Below, piece after piece: positions 32,586 through 42,551 of a DNA stretch of 42,615 nt. Position numbers and translations under genes: made by a program. The notes below the pieces were generated by a model. It was not told the DNA's origin. It searched no databases and saw only the letters and a program-made list of their open reading frames with translations. The DNA comes from an uncultured Clostridium sp. (GTDB lineage: Bacteria > Bacillota > Clostridia > TANB77 > CAG-508): NCBI GenBank assembly GCA_947575605.1, contig CANPNZ010000002.1, forward strand, positions 95,020 to 137,634, written 5' to 3'. Position 1 is the first letter of the stretch; every line of letters begins with the position of its first letter.

Positions 32586-32620
32586 GACTAGGAAAGCTTT
32601 TGGATTCTTCCTAGTCTTTT
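32584..32620 (+). terminator. Terminator after rqcH
   Basis: Stem AAGACTAGGAA/TTCCTAGTCTT (11 bp) with a 13-base loop and following TT; the stem begins at the rqcH stop codon. The next 80 bases to 32700 hold nothing I recognise. Confidence 0.8.
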
Positions 32621-32700
32621 ATTTGCTTCATGAAAAACTTGTTTTTGCAATTGCTATTATTATAATAGCATATATCTTATTATATGTAAAATATTGTATT

Positions 32701-33168
32701 TTATCCCCAGAAAATCAAAAAAGTAATAGCAGTTGCTAATAGAATTTCTGATTGTGTTAATTCTTTTGGTAAAACTTCGAATTCATCTCCTGGTTCTTTT
32801 TCATTTACCGTTTCTATTTTATAAGAAGCCACATCTTCTGCCCTAAAAAACAATTCAAAAGGTTGTGTTTCCTCTTTTCCCGTCTTTTCTATTTCTATGT
32901 AGCTTTTTCCCACCAAAATATCTCTTTTGGTATATAATTCTATCTTCAAATATTTTCCTGTTAGTTTTTGTGTATCTTTTATCAATCCTCTCATTCTTCC
33001 ATTCACATAAGTTGCATCTGCTTGATAAACAACAACTTCTGAGTTGCTATCTTCCCTTTGAATATCTCTATAAGCTGAATTGATGCCTACACTAATTAAA
33101 AAATCAGAAAGTACAAAAACTCCAACTAAAATTAAGATCCAAGCTATTATTTTTTGCATAGTACTCAT
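32701..33168 (-). CDS. Small membrane protein of unknown function
   Basis: 155 residues with a TM helix at the N terminus (about 5-28), a polar extracellular domain of about 105 residues, and a hydrophobic C-terminal segment ('EILLATAITFLIFWG') ending at the stop. I do not recognise the family; the middle ('GLIKDTQKLTGKYLKIELYTKRDILVGKSYIEIEK') looks like a beta-sandwich of the FxLYD kind. It lies downstream of addA on the same strand, separated by 84 bp. Confidence 0.6.
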   Translation of the reverse strand: MSTMQKIIAWILILVGVFVLSDFLISVGINSAYRDIQREDSNSEVVVYQADATYVNGRMRGLIKDTQKLTGKYLKIELYTKRDILVGKSYIEIEKTGKEETQPFELFFRAEDVASYKIETVNEKEPGDEFEVLPKELTQSEILLATAITFLIFWG

Positions 33169-33252
33169 TTTACAATCCCCCTTAGTTTGGAAAATAGTAA
33201 TTATTTCTCAAACTCTTTTTTTCGACAATTCTATTATACCAAATTTTTCCTA

Positions 33253-36200
33253 TCATTTCAATACTTCTAACTCTTTTCCCAAAAAAGTTGAATAAATATA
33301 CACATGATTTACCTTTCTTTGCAACGCTTCCTCTATTGCCTTTTTATACAAATTTAGCTGTTTTTGATATCGATTGATTAACTCTATCTCTGTTTCAACA
33401 AAATCTGTTTTATAATCAACCAAAACCAATTCGTCTTTTTGATTAATATAGTATAAATCTATAATTCCTTGTACCAAAATATCTTCTGATACCTCTTCTT
33501 GATAAACTTCTTTTGCTGGTATCGTAATATAAAATGGTTTTTCTTTTTGTATCTCTTTTGCTTGTTTCATATCTTGCCAAATCTTAGATTGTGTAAATTT
33601 TAAAATAGACATTGGATTAATATTTTCTGCTTCTTTTGGTGTAATCATTTCTTTTTGTACTAAGTTAGCAATTAATTCTTTTATCCTTTCTATGTCATAC
33701 GTTTTTCCTTGTTCTAATTTTTGCATACATAAATGTAGCAAAGTTCCTTTCTGTGCTCCTGTTAATTTGATTTCTTCCTCTTTTCCGTGTAAATTTAGGA
33801 ACGGGAAAACTAATTTCTATTTTTTCTTGTTGCTCTCCTTGTTTTATCTTTGTTACCGAAGATTTCGTAGGAATTTTAGTAGCTAATTCGTGTAAATAAG
33901 TAATATTTAATTCTTTGGCTATTTTTTCAATCTCTTTTGTGTCCTTTTCTTTTTTCTCCAATATCTCTATCATATCAAGGTTTTCCGTCTCTATCTTTTG
34001 ACAAAAACTTAGCACATCTTTTTTCGTATATGTTTTCAATTGTACTAGGGATTGAATTTTGGTTAATTCATAAAAATACACCAATAAAATCCAATCCATA
34101 TATTTGCTATATTTCTTAACTAAAATCGGATTTATTTTGTCATCTTGTTTTTGATAACGTTCTATTTGTTGTAATAGTTTTTCTTTTTGCTTTTCATAAT
34201 CTTTCTTAATCCCTGTTATGATTAATTTTTCTTTTGCTCTGGTTAGTGCAACATATAAAATTCTCATTTCTTCGGATAAAGTTTCTAGTAATGTTTTATT
34301 TCGTATAGCACATTTTGTTAAGGTATCATATTGCACTTGTTTTTCATAATCAATATATTTTACACCGAATTCCCAATTCTTGGTGTAATAATAAGTTTTG
34401 GTTTAAATCCATTAAATTGAATTGTTTGCCTGTACTTGCTAAAAATACTACCGGAAATTCTAGCCCTTTACTTTTATGAATACTCATAATTCTAATAACA
34501 TTGTCATTTTCTCCTATGATTTTAGCAGCTCCCATATCGCCACTACTTAATCGTAATTTTTCAATAAAATGAATAAAATTATAAAGGCCTTTGAAACTTG
34601 CAGTTTCATATTGTTTCGCTCTTTCAAATAACATCCTCAAATTAGCTTGTCTCATTTTGCCATTTGGCATAAGTCCAACATAATTATAATATCCTGTATC
34701 AGAATATATCTTCCATATTAGTTCATCTAATGCTAAGTATTCTTGTTCTTTTCTCCAGTTTTTTAAACTTTCCAAAAATACTTCTATTTTTTGTTTTAAG
34801 CTACTATCTACCGAAAGTTTTGCTTTTTGTAAACAAGTATAAAAATTATCTTGTTTATCCGCTAAACGAATCTGAATTAGTTCGTCATCTGTAAATTTTC
34901 CAATATTCGATCTCATTACCGTTACCAATGGAATATCTTGTATTGGATTATCTATAATTTTCAACAAACTCATAATGGTTTCTATTTCAACAGATTCTAA
35001 ATATTCTTGGGAACTATCTGAAAATACTGGCATTTGCAAATTTAATAATTCTTGTTCATAAATAGGGGCTACTTTGCTGGTACTTCTTAATAGTATAACC
35101 ATATCCCTATATTGTATATCTCTGTAAACTTCTTGTTTTCTATCCCATACTTGGAATTTATTTTCTACCAATTTTTTTATCTGATTGGCTACGAATTTTG
35201 CTTCTAATTCTACATCTGCTATATTTTCTTCTTCCTCTATTTCTCCTTCTTCTGCTATATGTTCTGTTTCTTCGTTATCTTCTGTTGCTATGGAATCGAT
35301 TACATGTATTTCAATTTTCTCATTTTGGTTACTTTCTGGGTAACTAGCTCCCAAATTTAAAAATTCCTCTTGATTATAATGAATATCGCCTAGTTCTTTA
35401 CTCATAATATCTTCAAAAATTATATTGGTAAATTGTAAAATATTTTGCTTACTTCGAAAGTTCTTGAATAATTGAATTTTTAAGTCTTCTCCTTGTTTTT
35501 TGTTTTCTTTTTTCTGATAGCTTTCATATTTATTCAAAAATAATTCTGGCATAGCTTGTCTAAATTTATAAATACTTTGTTTTACATCTCCTACCATAAA
35601 AATATTATTGTTTCTGGATATAGCAGTTAATATGTATTCTTGTACTAAGTTACTATCTTGATATTCGTCAATGGCTATTTCTTCAAATTTATTTTGATAC
35701 TTGGTTGTTACTTCTTTGGCATTTAATAAAATGGTTAGAGCAAAATGTTCTATATCACTAAAATCTACCATATTCTTCTCTCTTTTTCGTTTTGAAAATT
35801 CGTTTTCAAAAGTAAGAATTAGATCTTGTAATTTTAACAAAATATGGTACATATCTTGAATATCTTGATTCGCTTCTTGTGAATTACAAATTAATATTTT
35901 ATCTAATATTTTTGTTAATTTTTTCTTTACTTCATCTCTTATTTCTTTGGCTCTTTCTTTGCTCTGTGATTCCACTTTTTGTCTTGGCCAAGTTACAAAT
36001 TTAAATTGTCCGAACAATTTCGTAAGCCTTGTCCCAGTTTTTTAGACTGCTTTTTATCTTTTCCAACTGTTCGATATCACTTCTTATGGTTTGATAAAAT
36101 TTTTCTAATTCTGGCTCATAGGATAATTCTTCTTCTACTTTTTCTAACATAGAAATGTCATCGATTAATTCTTCTTTTACTTCTTCTAATAAAATTTCTC

Positions 36201-36843
36201 CCCATATCGTTTGACTAAAATCTTCCTTGATTCTATCTTCTAGGTTAAACATCTCTATTTTTTCTGCTAACCATTTCTGCGGAAAAGGATTACTTTGTAT
36301 GTAAGAATGTATTTTTAATACTAAATCTTTTAATGGCGTATCATCTCTATAACTGGTATATACATTAATTAATTTGATAAAATCCACATCTTCTGTTTCG
36401 TACTTTTCTTCGAAAATGTCTTCTATGACTTCTTGTTTTAAGAGCTCCATTTCTGTTGTGTCAGCAATTCTAAAGTTAGGAGATACATTTTCTAATGCAA
36501 AAAAATGGTTTCTTACTACTTCTAAACAAAAAGAATCTATGGTACAAATACTAGCTTTGTTTAATAAGGTTATTTGTCTTTGTAAGTTCTCGTCTTCTGG
36601 ATTTTCTTCTAACTTTTGGTAGATTGCATTTAATACTCTTTCTCTCATTTCAGCTGCTGCACTATTCGTAAAGGTTACGACTAATAATTTGTCGATGTCA
36701 ACTTTGTCTTGTATGATTTTATGAATGATTCTTTCTACTAATACTGCCGTTTTTCCACTTCCCGCTGCCGCTGCCACTAAGATGTTCGATTCTTTTTCAT
36801 AAATGGCATCTTGTTGCTCCTTTGTCCATTTTACTTCTCCCAT
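33253..36843 (-). CDS. addA: AddA helicase-nuclease subunit (read through three CGG +1 sites)
   Basis: AddA processes double-strand DNA ends for recombination. Four consecutive frames together encode a 1195-residue protein, the normal AddA length. Walker A 'AAAAGSGKTAVLVERI' is near residue 24; motif II 'IAIDEYQDSNLVQ' and 'FLVGDVKQSIYKFRQ'-like sequence follow in the second frame; 'MSIHKSKGLEFPVVFLA', 'EEMRILYVALTRAKEKLII' and the nuclease motif 'LVDYKTD' complete it. Each break is an in-frame CGG (36010-36012, 34365-34367, 33785-33787) whose C must be skipped; distances between sites are exact multiples of three after each skip. addB is not adjacent. Alternatives are pseudogene decay or a systematic read error. 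Confidence 0.85.
33785..33787 (-). other. CGG +1 frameshift site 3 in addA
   Basis: Context ACA CGG AAA; skipping C gives ACA GGA AAA GAG GAA, continuing 'KFTGKEEEIKLTGAQKGTLLHL', the conserved start of the AddA nuclease region. Confidence 0.68.
34365..34367 (-). other. CGG +1 frameshift site 2 in addA
   Basis: Context ATT CGG TGT; skipping C gives ATT GGT GTA AAA TAT, restoring 'ELGIGVKYIDYEKQVQYDT', a conserved AddA segment. Confidence 0.7.
36010..36012 (-). other. CGG +1 frameshift site 1 in addA
   Basis: Context GTT CGG ACA; skipping C gives GTT GGA CAA TTT, restoring 'EIVGQFKFVTWPRQK'. Without the skip the frame stops two codons later. Confidence 0.7.
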
Positions 36844-36868
36844 ACAATACTCCTTTAATTTTACATAC

Positions 36869-37681
36869 TTAATGATAACGAATACTTCGATAGAAAGTTT
36901 TTAGCAAAATTTTTGCAACCGAATCATTTAACGGATATTCTCTATGTAATCTTGATAAGTCTAATGTTTCACTTTGATTGACTCTATTATCAGTTAAGTT
37001 TTGTATAAATCCTTCTTTTTCTAACGCTTCTATCTTTTCTTCTCCGTTTAATCCATAAGGATAGGTAAATACTTTTGTCACTTTTTTTCCTAACTTTTCT
37101 TCAATATGGTTATGAGCATATTGAATATCCTGAACATATTTTTCAGTAGATACCATATTGGCATCTTCATGGTATCTACTATGTGTATAAATATCAACTA
37201 ATCCACTATCACTCATTTCCTTTATTTGTTCCCACGTTAAGGCACCCGCTGTTCCTACATTATTATCAACGATATTAATGGCAACTGGGATATTGTATTT
37301 TTTTATAATGGGAAACATTACTTTATAATTCCCCTCTATTCCATCATCAAAGGTTATTAGAAAAGATTTTTCGTTTATCTTTTTTTCTCCTTTACAATAA
37401 GCGATTAAATCATCATAGGTGATAATTTGATACCCTATTTCTCTTAATCCTAAAATTTGCTTTTCGAAATTCTCCTTCGTGGTTTGCATATATTCTTCTC
37501 CTGTCATTTCTTCTACGATGTCATGATATACAAATATAGGAATATCAATCTTCTTTTCGCTAATGTAATATTCATGATTGGCATTGATAAATACCATATA
37601 AGAAATTCCTATTGTTAGGATTGCTATACTTATGATTCCTACTATACTTATTACTATTTTTTGTTTTGTCTTCTTTTTCAT
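36869..37681 (-). CDS. Polysaccharide deacetylase (NodB-fold), membrane anchored
   Basis: This 270-residue protein removes N- or O-acetyl groups from peptidoglycan or other surface glycans. An N-terminal TM anchor (about 9-31) puts it outside the cell. NodB motifs: 'IFVYHDI', motif 1 'LITFDDGIEGNYKVMFPIIKKYNIPVAINI' (catalytic and metal Asp) and motif 2 'DIYTHSRYH' (His-x3-His). Gene start is 69 bp after the acetyltransferase and its end 25 bp before addA, so these are likely co-transcribed. Confidence 0.88.
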   Translation of the reverse strand: MKKKTKQKIVISIVGIISIAILTIGISYMVFINANHEYYISEKKIDIPIFVYHDIVEEMTGEEYMQTTKENFEKQILGLREIGYQIITYDDLIAYCKGEKKINEKSFLITFDDGIEGNYKVMFPIIKKYNIPVAINIVDNNVGTAGALTWEQIKEMSDSGLVDIYTHSRYHEDANMVSTEKYVQDIQYAHNHIEEKLGKKVTKVFTYPYGLNGEEKIEALEKEGFIQNLTDNRVNQSETLDLSRLHREYPLNDSVAKILLKTFYRSIRYH

Positions 37682-37749
37682 TTTTCTTCTTCCCTTATTA
37701 TTTCTATCTTTTATAACTTCTATTGTTTGCCTCGTTGTTTCTTTTATTC

Positions 37750-38313
37750 TTAATTTTGAACCTCTAGCGTTCTAATTACTTTACATGGATTTCCTACTGC
37801 CACACTATTATTTGGAATATCCTTTACTACAACACTTCCTGCTCCAATTACACAATTATTTCCTATCTTTACGCCTGGTAATACTACTACATTTCCACCT
37901 ATCCAAACATTATTACCAACTTCAATCGGCTTAGCATATTCTAATCCTTTATTTCTTTGTTCCGTATCTAATGGATGACCTGCGGTATAAAATCCACAAT
38001 TAGGAGCAATAAATACATTGTCACCAAATTTCACTTTGTTTCCATCTAAAATTACTAAATTATGGTTGGCATAAAAATTTTCTCCTATTTCTATATTATA
38101 ACCATAGTCACACATAAATGGTTGCTCAATCAAAAATTTTTCTTTGTGCTTCCCTAGAATTTTTTTCATTACTTCTTTTCTTTCTTCTATTTGAGAAGGT
38201 TTGATATGATTATATTCATAACACAAGTCTTTTACTCTATATAATTCTTTTACTAATTCTTCATTAACGCCATCATATAGTTCTCCTGCTAACATTTTTT
38301 CTTTTTCGTTCAT
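37750..38313 (-). CDS. Maltose/galactoside O-acetyltransferase-like hexapeptide enzyme
   Basis: A left-handed beta-helix acetyltransferase of 187 residues. The N-terminal 'EKEKMLAGELYDGVNEELVKELYRVKDLCYEYN' is the Maa/LacA domain. Hexapeptide repeats follow from about residue 70, with the catalytic His in 'NCGFYTAGHPLD' and the closing 'VGNNVWIGGNVVVLPGVKIGNNCVIGAGSVVVKDIPNNSVAVGNPCKVIR'. It acetylates sugars with acetyl-CoA, probably in the cytosol. Confidence 0.92.
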   Translation of the reverse strand: MNEKEKMLAGELYDGVNEELVKELYRVKDLCYEYNHIKPSQIEERKEVMKKILGKHKEKFLIEQPFMCDYGYNIEIGENFYANHNLVILDGNKVKFGDNVFIAPNCGFYTAGHPLDTEQRNKGLEYAKPIEVGNNVWIGGNVVVLPGVKIGNNCVIGAGSVVVKDIPNNSVAVGNPCKVIRTLEVQN

Positions 38314-38421
38314 ATTCTATATCTCCTCTAATTAATTTCTATATTTTTGTACTATTATATAATAATACTTTGCTTTTATCAATAAAAATTTTTAAGTTTT
38401 CACTTTCCTAGCATATAGAAA

Positions 38422-38447
38422 AAGAATAAGCCTAAACACTTATTCTT
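38422..38447 (-). terminator. Terminator overlapping the stop codon of the second ABC exporter gene
   Basis: Stem AAGAATAAG/CTTATTCTT with an 8-base loop, followed by TTT on the minus strand. The exporter's TAA stop (38440-38442) lies inside the upstream arm. Confidence 0.78.
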
Positions 38448-40275
38448 CTACTTCTTCAAACTGACTATTATAAAGTTCTGCATAAAATCCACCTTTGGCA
38501 AGTAATTCATCATGTGTACCTTGTTCTACAATATCGCCATGATTCATAACCAAAATCAAATCGGCATTTTTAATCGTTGACAATCTGTGAGCAATAATAA
38601 AGCTAGTTCTTCCTTTCATTAAATGATCCATAGCATCTTGAATTTGTATTTCTGTTCTCGTATCAATTGAGCTAGTTGCTTCATCTAAAATTAATATCTT
38701 AGGATCTGCTAAAATAACTCTGGCAATCGTCATCAATTGTTTCTGACCTGCTGATATATTACTAGACTCTTCGTTAATAACTGAATGGTACCCCTGTGGT
38801 AATGTTTTAATAAAATGATGCACATGTGCTGCTTTTGCTGCTTCAATTACTTGAGCGTCGCTAGCTTCTTCCTTTCCATATTTAATATTATCTTTTACCG
38901 TTCCACCAAATAACCAAGTATCTTGTAGAACCATTCCAAACATTTTGCGAAGTTCTCCTCGCTTAAAATCCTTTATATTGTAGCCATCTATCGTTATATC
39001 CCCATCTGTCACATCATAAAAACGCATTAATAATTTTACCATTGTTGTTTTTCCTGCTCCTGTTGGACCCACAATCGCAATTTTTTGTCCTTGCTGAACT
39101 TGTGCATTAAAATCATGAATAATCATATTTTCTGGATCATACCCAAATTTCACATGTTCAAATTTGACATTTCCTTTTATCTTTGAAGTGTCAATACTTC
39201 CTTTTTGGGTATCCATTTCTTCTGTTTCTTCTAAAAACTCAAAAATCCTTTCTGCTGCTGCTATCATAGATTGTAACATAGCAGAAATTTGTGCAATTTG
39301 ATTGATTGGCTGGGTGAACTGTTTATTATATTGAATAAAACTTTGTATATTACCAACGGTAATGGTTCCATTAATGGCTAAATAACCACCTGCCACAGCT
39401 ACTCCCACATATCCTACATTGGAAATAAAGTTCATAACTGGAAACATTAAGCCTGACAAAAATTGGGATTTCCAACCAGAATGATATAATTCGCCATTAG
39501 CTCTTTCAAATTCTTTGGTTACTTTTTCTTCTCCATTAAATACTTTTACAATATTTAATCCTCCATAAATTTCTTCTACTTGACCATTGACATCTGCTAG
39601 ATAAGCTTGTTGTCTTTCAAAATATTTTTGTGATCTTCCTACAATATTTTTTACCAAAATTCCTGCGATAGGAAGGATAATCAAAGAAATTAATGTCATT
39701 TGCCAACTAATGGAAAACATCATAATTAAAATTCCTATAATCGTACAAATAGAAGTAATAATTTGTGTAATACTTTGATTTAAGTTCATACTCAAAGTAT
39801 CAATATCATTGGTTATAATGGACAATACCTCTCCATTTGTTTTGGTATCAAAATACTTCATAGGTAACTGATTAATTTTTTTGGCAATATCATTTCTTAA
39901 TTGATACGTTAGCTTCTGCGAAACATTTGTCATAGCAAATCCTTGAACAAAGGAGAATACAGCACTAATTACATACAGAATTAATAATGTAATCGCAATT
40001 CCACCTATTTTTCCAAAGTCAATTCCACTACCACCAGATAGTTTATTTACTAATCCATTAAATATTTCTGTGGTTGCATTTCCTAATATCTTTGGTCCTA
40101 TAATGGTAAAAAAAGTACTTCCAATCGCAAATATAAATACTACCATTAAAGCAATTCTATATTTAGCTAAATAACCATTCATTAATTTTTTCGTAGTACT
40201 TTTAAAGTCTTTGGCTTTTTCTGACATTGGTTTTCCTCCTGGTCCCATTGGCCCTTTTCCCATTGGTCCTGGCAT
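38440..40275 (-). CDS. ABC exporter half-transporter, canonical-site subunit
   Basis: A 611-residue type IV ABC exporter half: a Met/Pro/Gly-rich N terminus ('MPGPMGKGPMGPGGKPM'), six TM helices (about 35-330) and a C-terminal ATPase. Walker A 'IVGPTGAGKTTMV', signature 'NISAGQKQLMTIA', Walker B 'KILILDEATSSID' with the catalytic Glu, and 'FIIAHRLST' with the switch His are all present. It begins one base after the stop of the upstream partner gene, so the two form a heterodimer, like the EfrAB/BmrCD type of drug or lipid exporters. Confidence 0.93.
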   Translation of the reverse strand: MPGPMGKGPMGPGGKPMSEKAKDFKSTTKKLMNGYLAKYRIALMVVFIFAIGSTFFTIIGPKILGNATTEIFNGLVNKLSGGSGIDFGKIGGIAITLLILYVISAVFSFVQGFAMTNVSQKLTYQLRNDIAKKINQLPMKYFDTKTNGEVLSIITNDIDTLSMNLNQSITQIITSICTIIGILIMMFSISWQMTLISLIILPIAGILVKNIVGRSQKYFERQQAYLADVNGQVEEIYGGLNIVKVFNGEEKVTKEFERANGELYHSGWKSQFLSGLMFPVMNFISNVGYVGVAVAGGYLAINGTITVGNIQSFIQYNKQFTQPINQIAQISAMLQSMIAAAERIFEFLEETEEMDTQKGSIDTSKIKGNVKFEHVKFGYDPENMIIHDFNAQVQQGQKIAIVGPTGAGKTTMVKLLMRFYDVTDGDITIDGYNIKDFKRGELRKMFGMVLQDTWLFGGTVKDNIKYGKEEASDAQVIEAAKAAHVHHFIKTLPQGYHSVINEESSNISAGQKQLMTIARVILADPKILILDEATSSIDTRTEIQIQDAMDHLMKGRTSFIIAHRLSTIKNADLILVMNHGDIVEQGTHDELLAKGGFYAELYNSQFEEVEE

Positions 40276-40276
40276 A

Positions 40277-42541
40277 TTATTCCCCTCCTTTCTCTAATTC
40301 TTCTTCTGATAGTTGTGACAATGCAATTTGTCGATATGTTTCATTATTTTTCATCAATTCTTGATGTGTTCCTATCCCCATTACTTTTCCTTCATCTAGT
40401 ACAATAATTTTTTCTGCATTCATAATGGTACTAATTCTTTGTGCTACAATGATGACGGTCTTATTTTTTGTTTTAGCAGATAAGGCTTCTCTTAATTTAC
40501 TATCTGTTTTAAAATCTAAAGCAGAAAAGCTATCGTCAAACACAAAAATTTCTGGATTTTTGGCAATGGCTCTTGCAATGGATAAACGCTGTTTTTGTCC
40601 TCCAGAAACATTGCTTCCGCCTTGTGCAATTGGTTCTTTATATTTTTTCTCTTTCTCTTCAATAAACTCCGTAGCTTGTGCAATTTGAGCTGCTTCTTTC
40701 ATCTGCTCATCTGACATATTTTCATCTGCATATTTGATATTCGATTCGATAGTTCCAGAAAATAATATTCCCTTTTGTGGTACAAAACCGATTCTATCTC
40801 TCAATTCTTTTTGTGAAACTTCTTTTACATTCACACCATCTATTAAAAGTTCTCCCCCTGTAACATCATAAAATCTTGGTAATAAATTAACAATCGTTGA
40901 TTTACCACTTCCTGTACTTCCAATGATGGCTGTTGTTTCTCCTGGTTTGGCTGTAAAATTAATATCACACAATATTTCTGTATCAGCATCTGGATAATGG
41001 AAAGATACATTTTTAAATTCTACCAATCCTTTTTTAGACTCATCTAAATCTTTTACTTCTTGTTTATCTTTTATACTTGGTTCTGTTTCTATTACTTCAT
41101 TAATACGTCTTGCTGAAACTGCTGCTCTAGGTAGCATAATGGATATCATAGATATCATTAAAAATGCCATTACAATTTGCATGGTATATTGGATAAATGC
41201 CATCATATCTCCTACTTGCATAATTCCTTGATCGACACTATGACCACCTACCCATACAATCAAAATCATAATCGAATTCATAATAAACATAAGTAGTGGC
41301 ATCATCATTGACATGGCTCTATTAACAAAAATATTGGCTTTCATTAAATCTCGATTAGCCTCATTAAACCTTGCTTCTTCTTTTTCCTCCTTATGAAAAG
41401 CTCTAATAACTGGTAATCCCGTTAATATTTCTCTTGCTACAAGATTTAATTTATCCACTAAATCTTGTAATTTCTTAAATTTTGGCATAACTATAATAAA
41501 TAAAGTTCCTACTACAAATAGAATCGCTAATATAGCCACACCGACTATCCAAGCCATTTGATTGTCACTATTGGTTAATACCTTAATAAAACCTCCAATT
41601 CCAATGATTGGTGCATATACCACAACTCTAAATAACATCGTAATTAATTGTTGTATTTGTTGAATATCATTGGTACTACGTGTAATTAAAGAAGCCGTTG
41701 AAAATTCTGACAATTCTTTATTTGAAAAATGAATTACTTTTTTAAATACTTTATCTCTTAGCGTTTTTCCTAATTTAGCAGCTACTCTGGAAGATAATAA
41801 CATAATGGTTACGGCTGATACCATGGTAATAAAAGCTACACCTAACATTTGAAGTCCTGCTAGTAAAATATAATCATTTTGAAGTTTATCCGTATTTACT
41901 CCTAATTTTTTATAGATTTCTTTTATACAACTAACAGCTGCTTGCTCTTTGATGGAATCTTGCATTTCATCAATTTTATTCGTAAATTCTGACAATACTT
42001 GTTTACGCTCTTCTTCTGGCATATTTTTCACTAATTCCATTAAATTTTGTGATTGTATATATTGTTTTTGTTCTTCTGGCATATTAGTAGTCAATTGCTG
42101 CTTGATTTGATTGGCTGTTTCTTCTTTTTCTAATGTCGTCATTTCCATTAATGGTGTTGCCATTATTTTAGATAATGCGTCTTTTTCCTCTTGGTTCATT
42201 TCTTTTACTGTATAGATTGTATCCTTTTCTATTTGTTTGTCGTTTCCCAAATATTTGTTAATTATCTTCTCTTCTTGTTTTGTTGGATTCTCTCCCAATA
42301 ATGTATAATGTTCTAAGATTTTAGCCTCCTGATCTGTAAAAATAAAAAGATTTTCCATATCTTGCTTCGAAATAATATCTGGTACTGCGGTTTCTATTCC
42401 TCCTGCTTGAATTCCTATATTTACTATTTTAGAGGTATAGTCTGGTAACGCTAAATCTGTTGAGGCTTGTATACATAGTAATATGACAATTATTACGACT
42501 TCACAAAATGATTTTTTTAAATTTTTTAATACTTTTAGCAT
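40277..42541 (-). CDS. ABC exporter half-transporter, degenerate-site subunit
   Basis: The 754-residue partner. A large insertion of about 140 residues (about 55-200, helical, rich in Glu/Gln/Met) between TM1 and TM2 would lie outside the cell. The ATPase has Walker A 'IIGSTGSGKSTIV' and signature 'VSGGQKQRLSIA', but Walker B is 'IFVFDDSFSALD' with Asp in place of the catalytic Glu, and the switch His is Gln in 'VIIVAQRIST'. Such a degenerate ATP site is the known pattern of asymmetric heterodimeric exporters. It is the first gene of the pair. Confidence 0.93.
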   Translation of the reverse strand: MLKVLKNLKKSFCEVVIIVILLCIQASTDLALPDYTSKIVNIGIQAGGIETAVPDIISKQDMENLFIFTDQEAKILEHYTLLGENPTKQEEKIINKYLGNDKQIEKDTIYTVKEMNQEEKDALSKIMATPLMEMTTLEKEETANQIKQQLTTNMPEEQKQYIQSQNLMELVKNMPEEERKQVLSEFTNKIDEMQDSIKEQAAVSCIKEIYKKLGVNTDKLQNDYILLAGLQMLGVAFITMVSAVTIMLLSSRVAAKLGKTLRDKVFKKVIHFSNKELSEFSTASLITRSTNDIQQIQQLITMLFRVVVYAPIIGIGGFIKVLTNSDNQMAWIVGVAILAILFVVGTLFIIVMPKFKKLQDLVDKLNLVAREILTGLPVIRAFHKEEKEEARFNEANRDLMKANIFVNRAMSMMMPLLMFIMNSIMILIVWVGGHSVDQGIMQVGDMMAFIQYTMQIVMAFLMISMISIMLPRAAVSARRINEVIETEPSIKDKQEVKDLDESKKGLVEFKNVSFHYPDADTEILCDINFTAKPGETTAIIGSTGSGKSTIVNLLPRFYDVTGGELLIDGVNVKEVSQKELRDRIGFVPQKGILFSGTIESNIKYADENMSDEQMKEAAQIAQATEFIEEKEKKYKEPIAQGGSNVSGGQKQRLSIARAIAKNPEIFVFDDSFSALDFKTDSKLREALSAKTKNKTVIIVAQRISTIMNAEKIIVLDEGKVMGIGTHQELMKNNETYRQIALSQLSEEELEKGGE

Positions 42542-42551
42542 TTCTTCTCCT

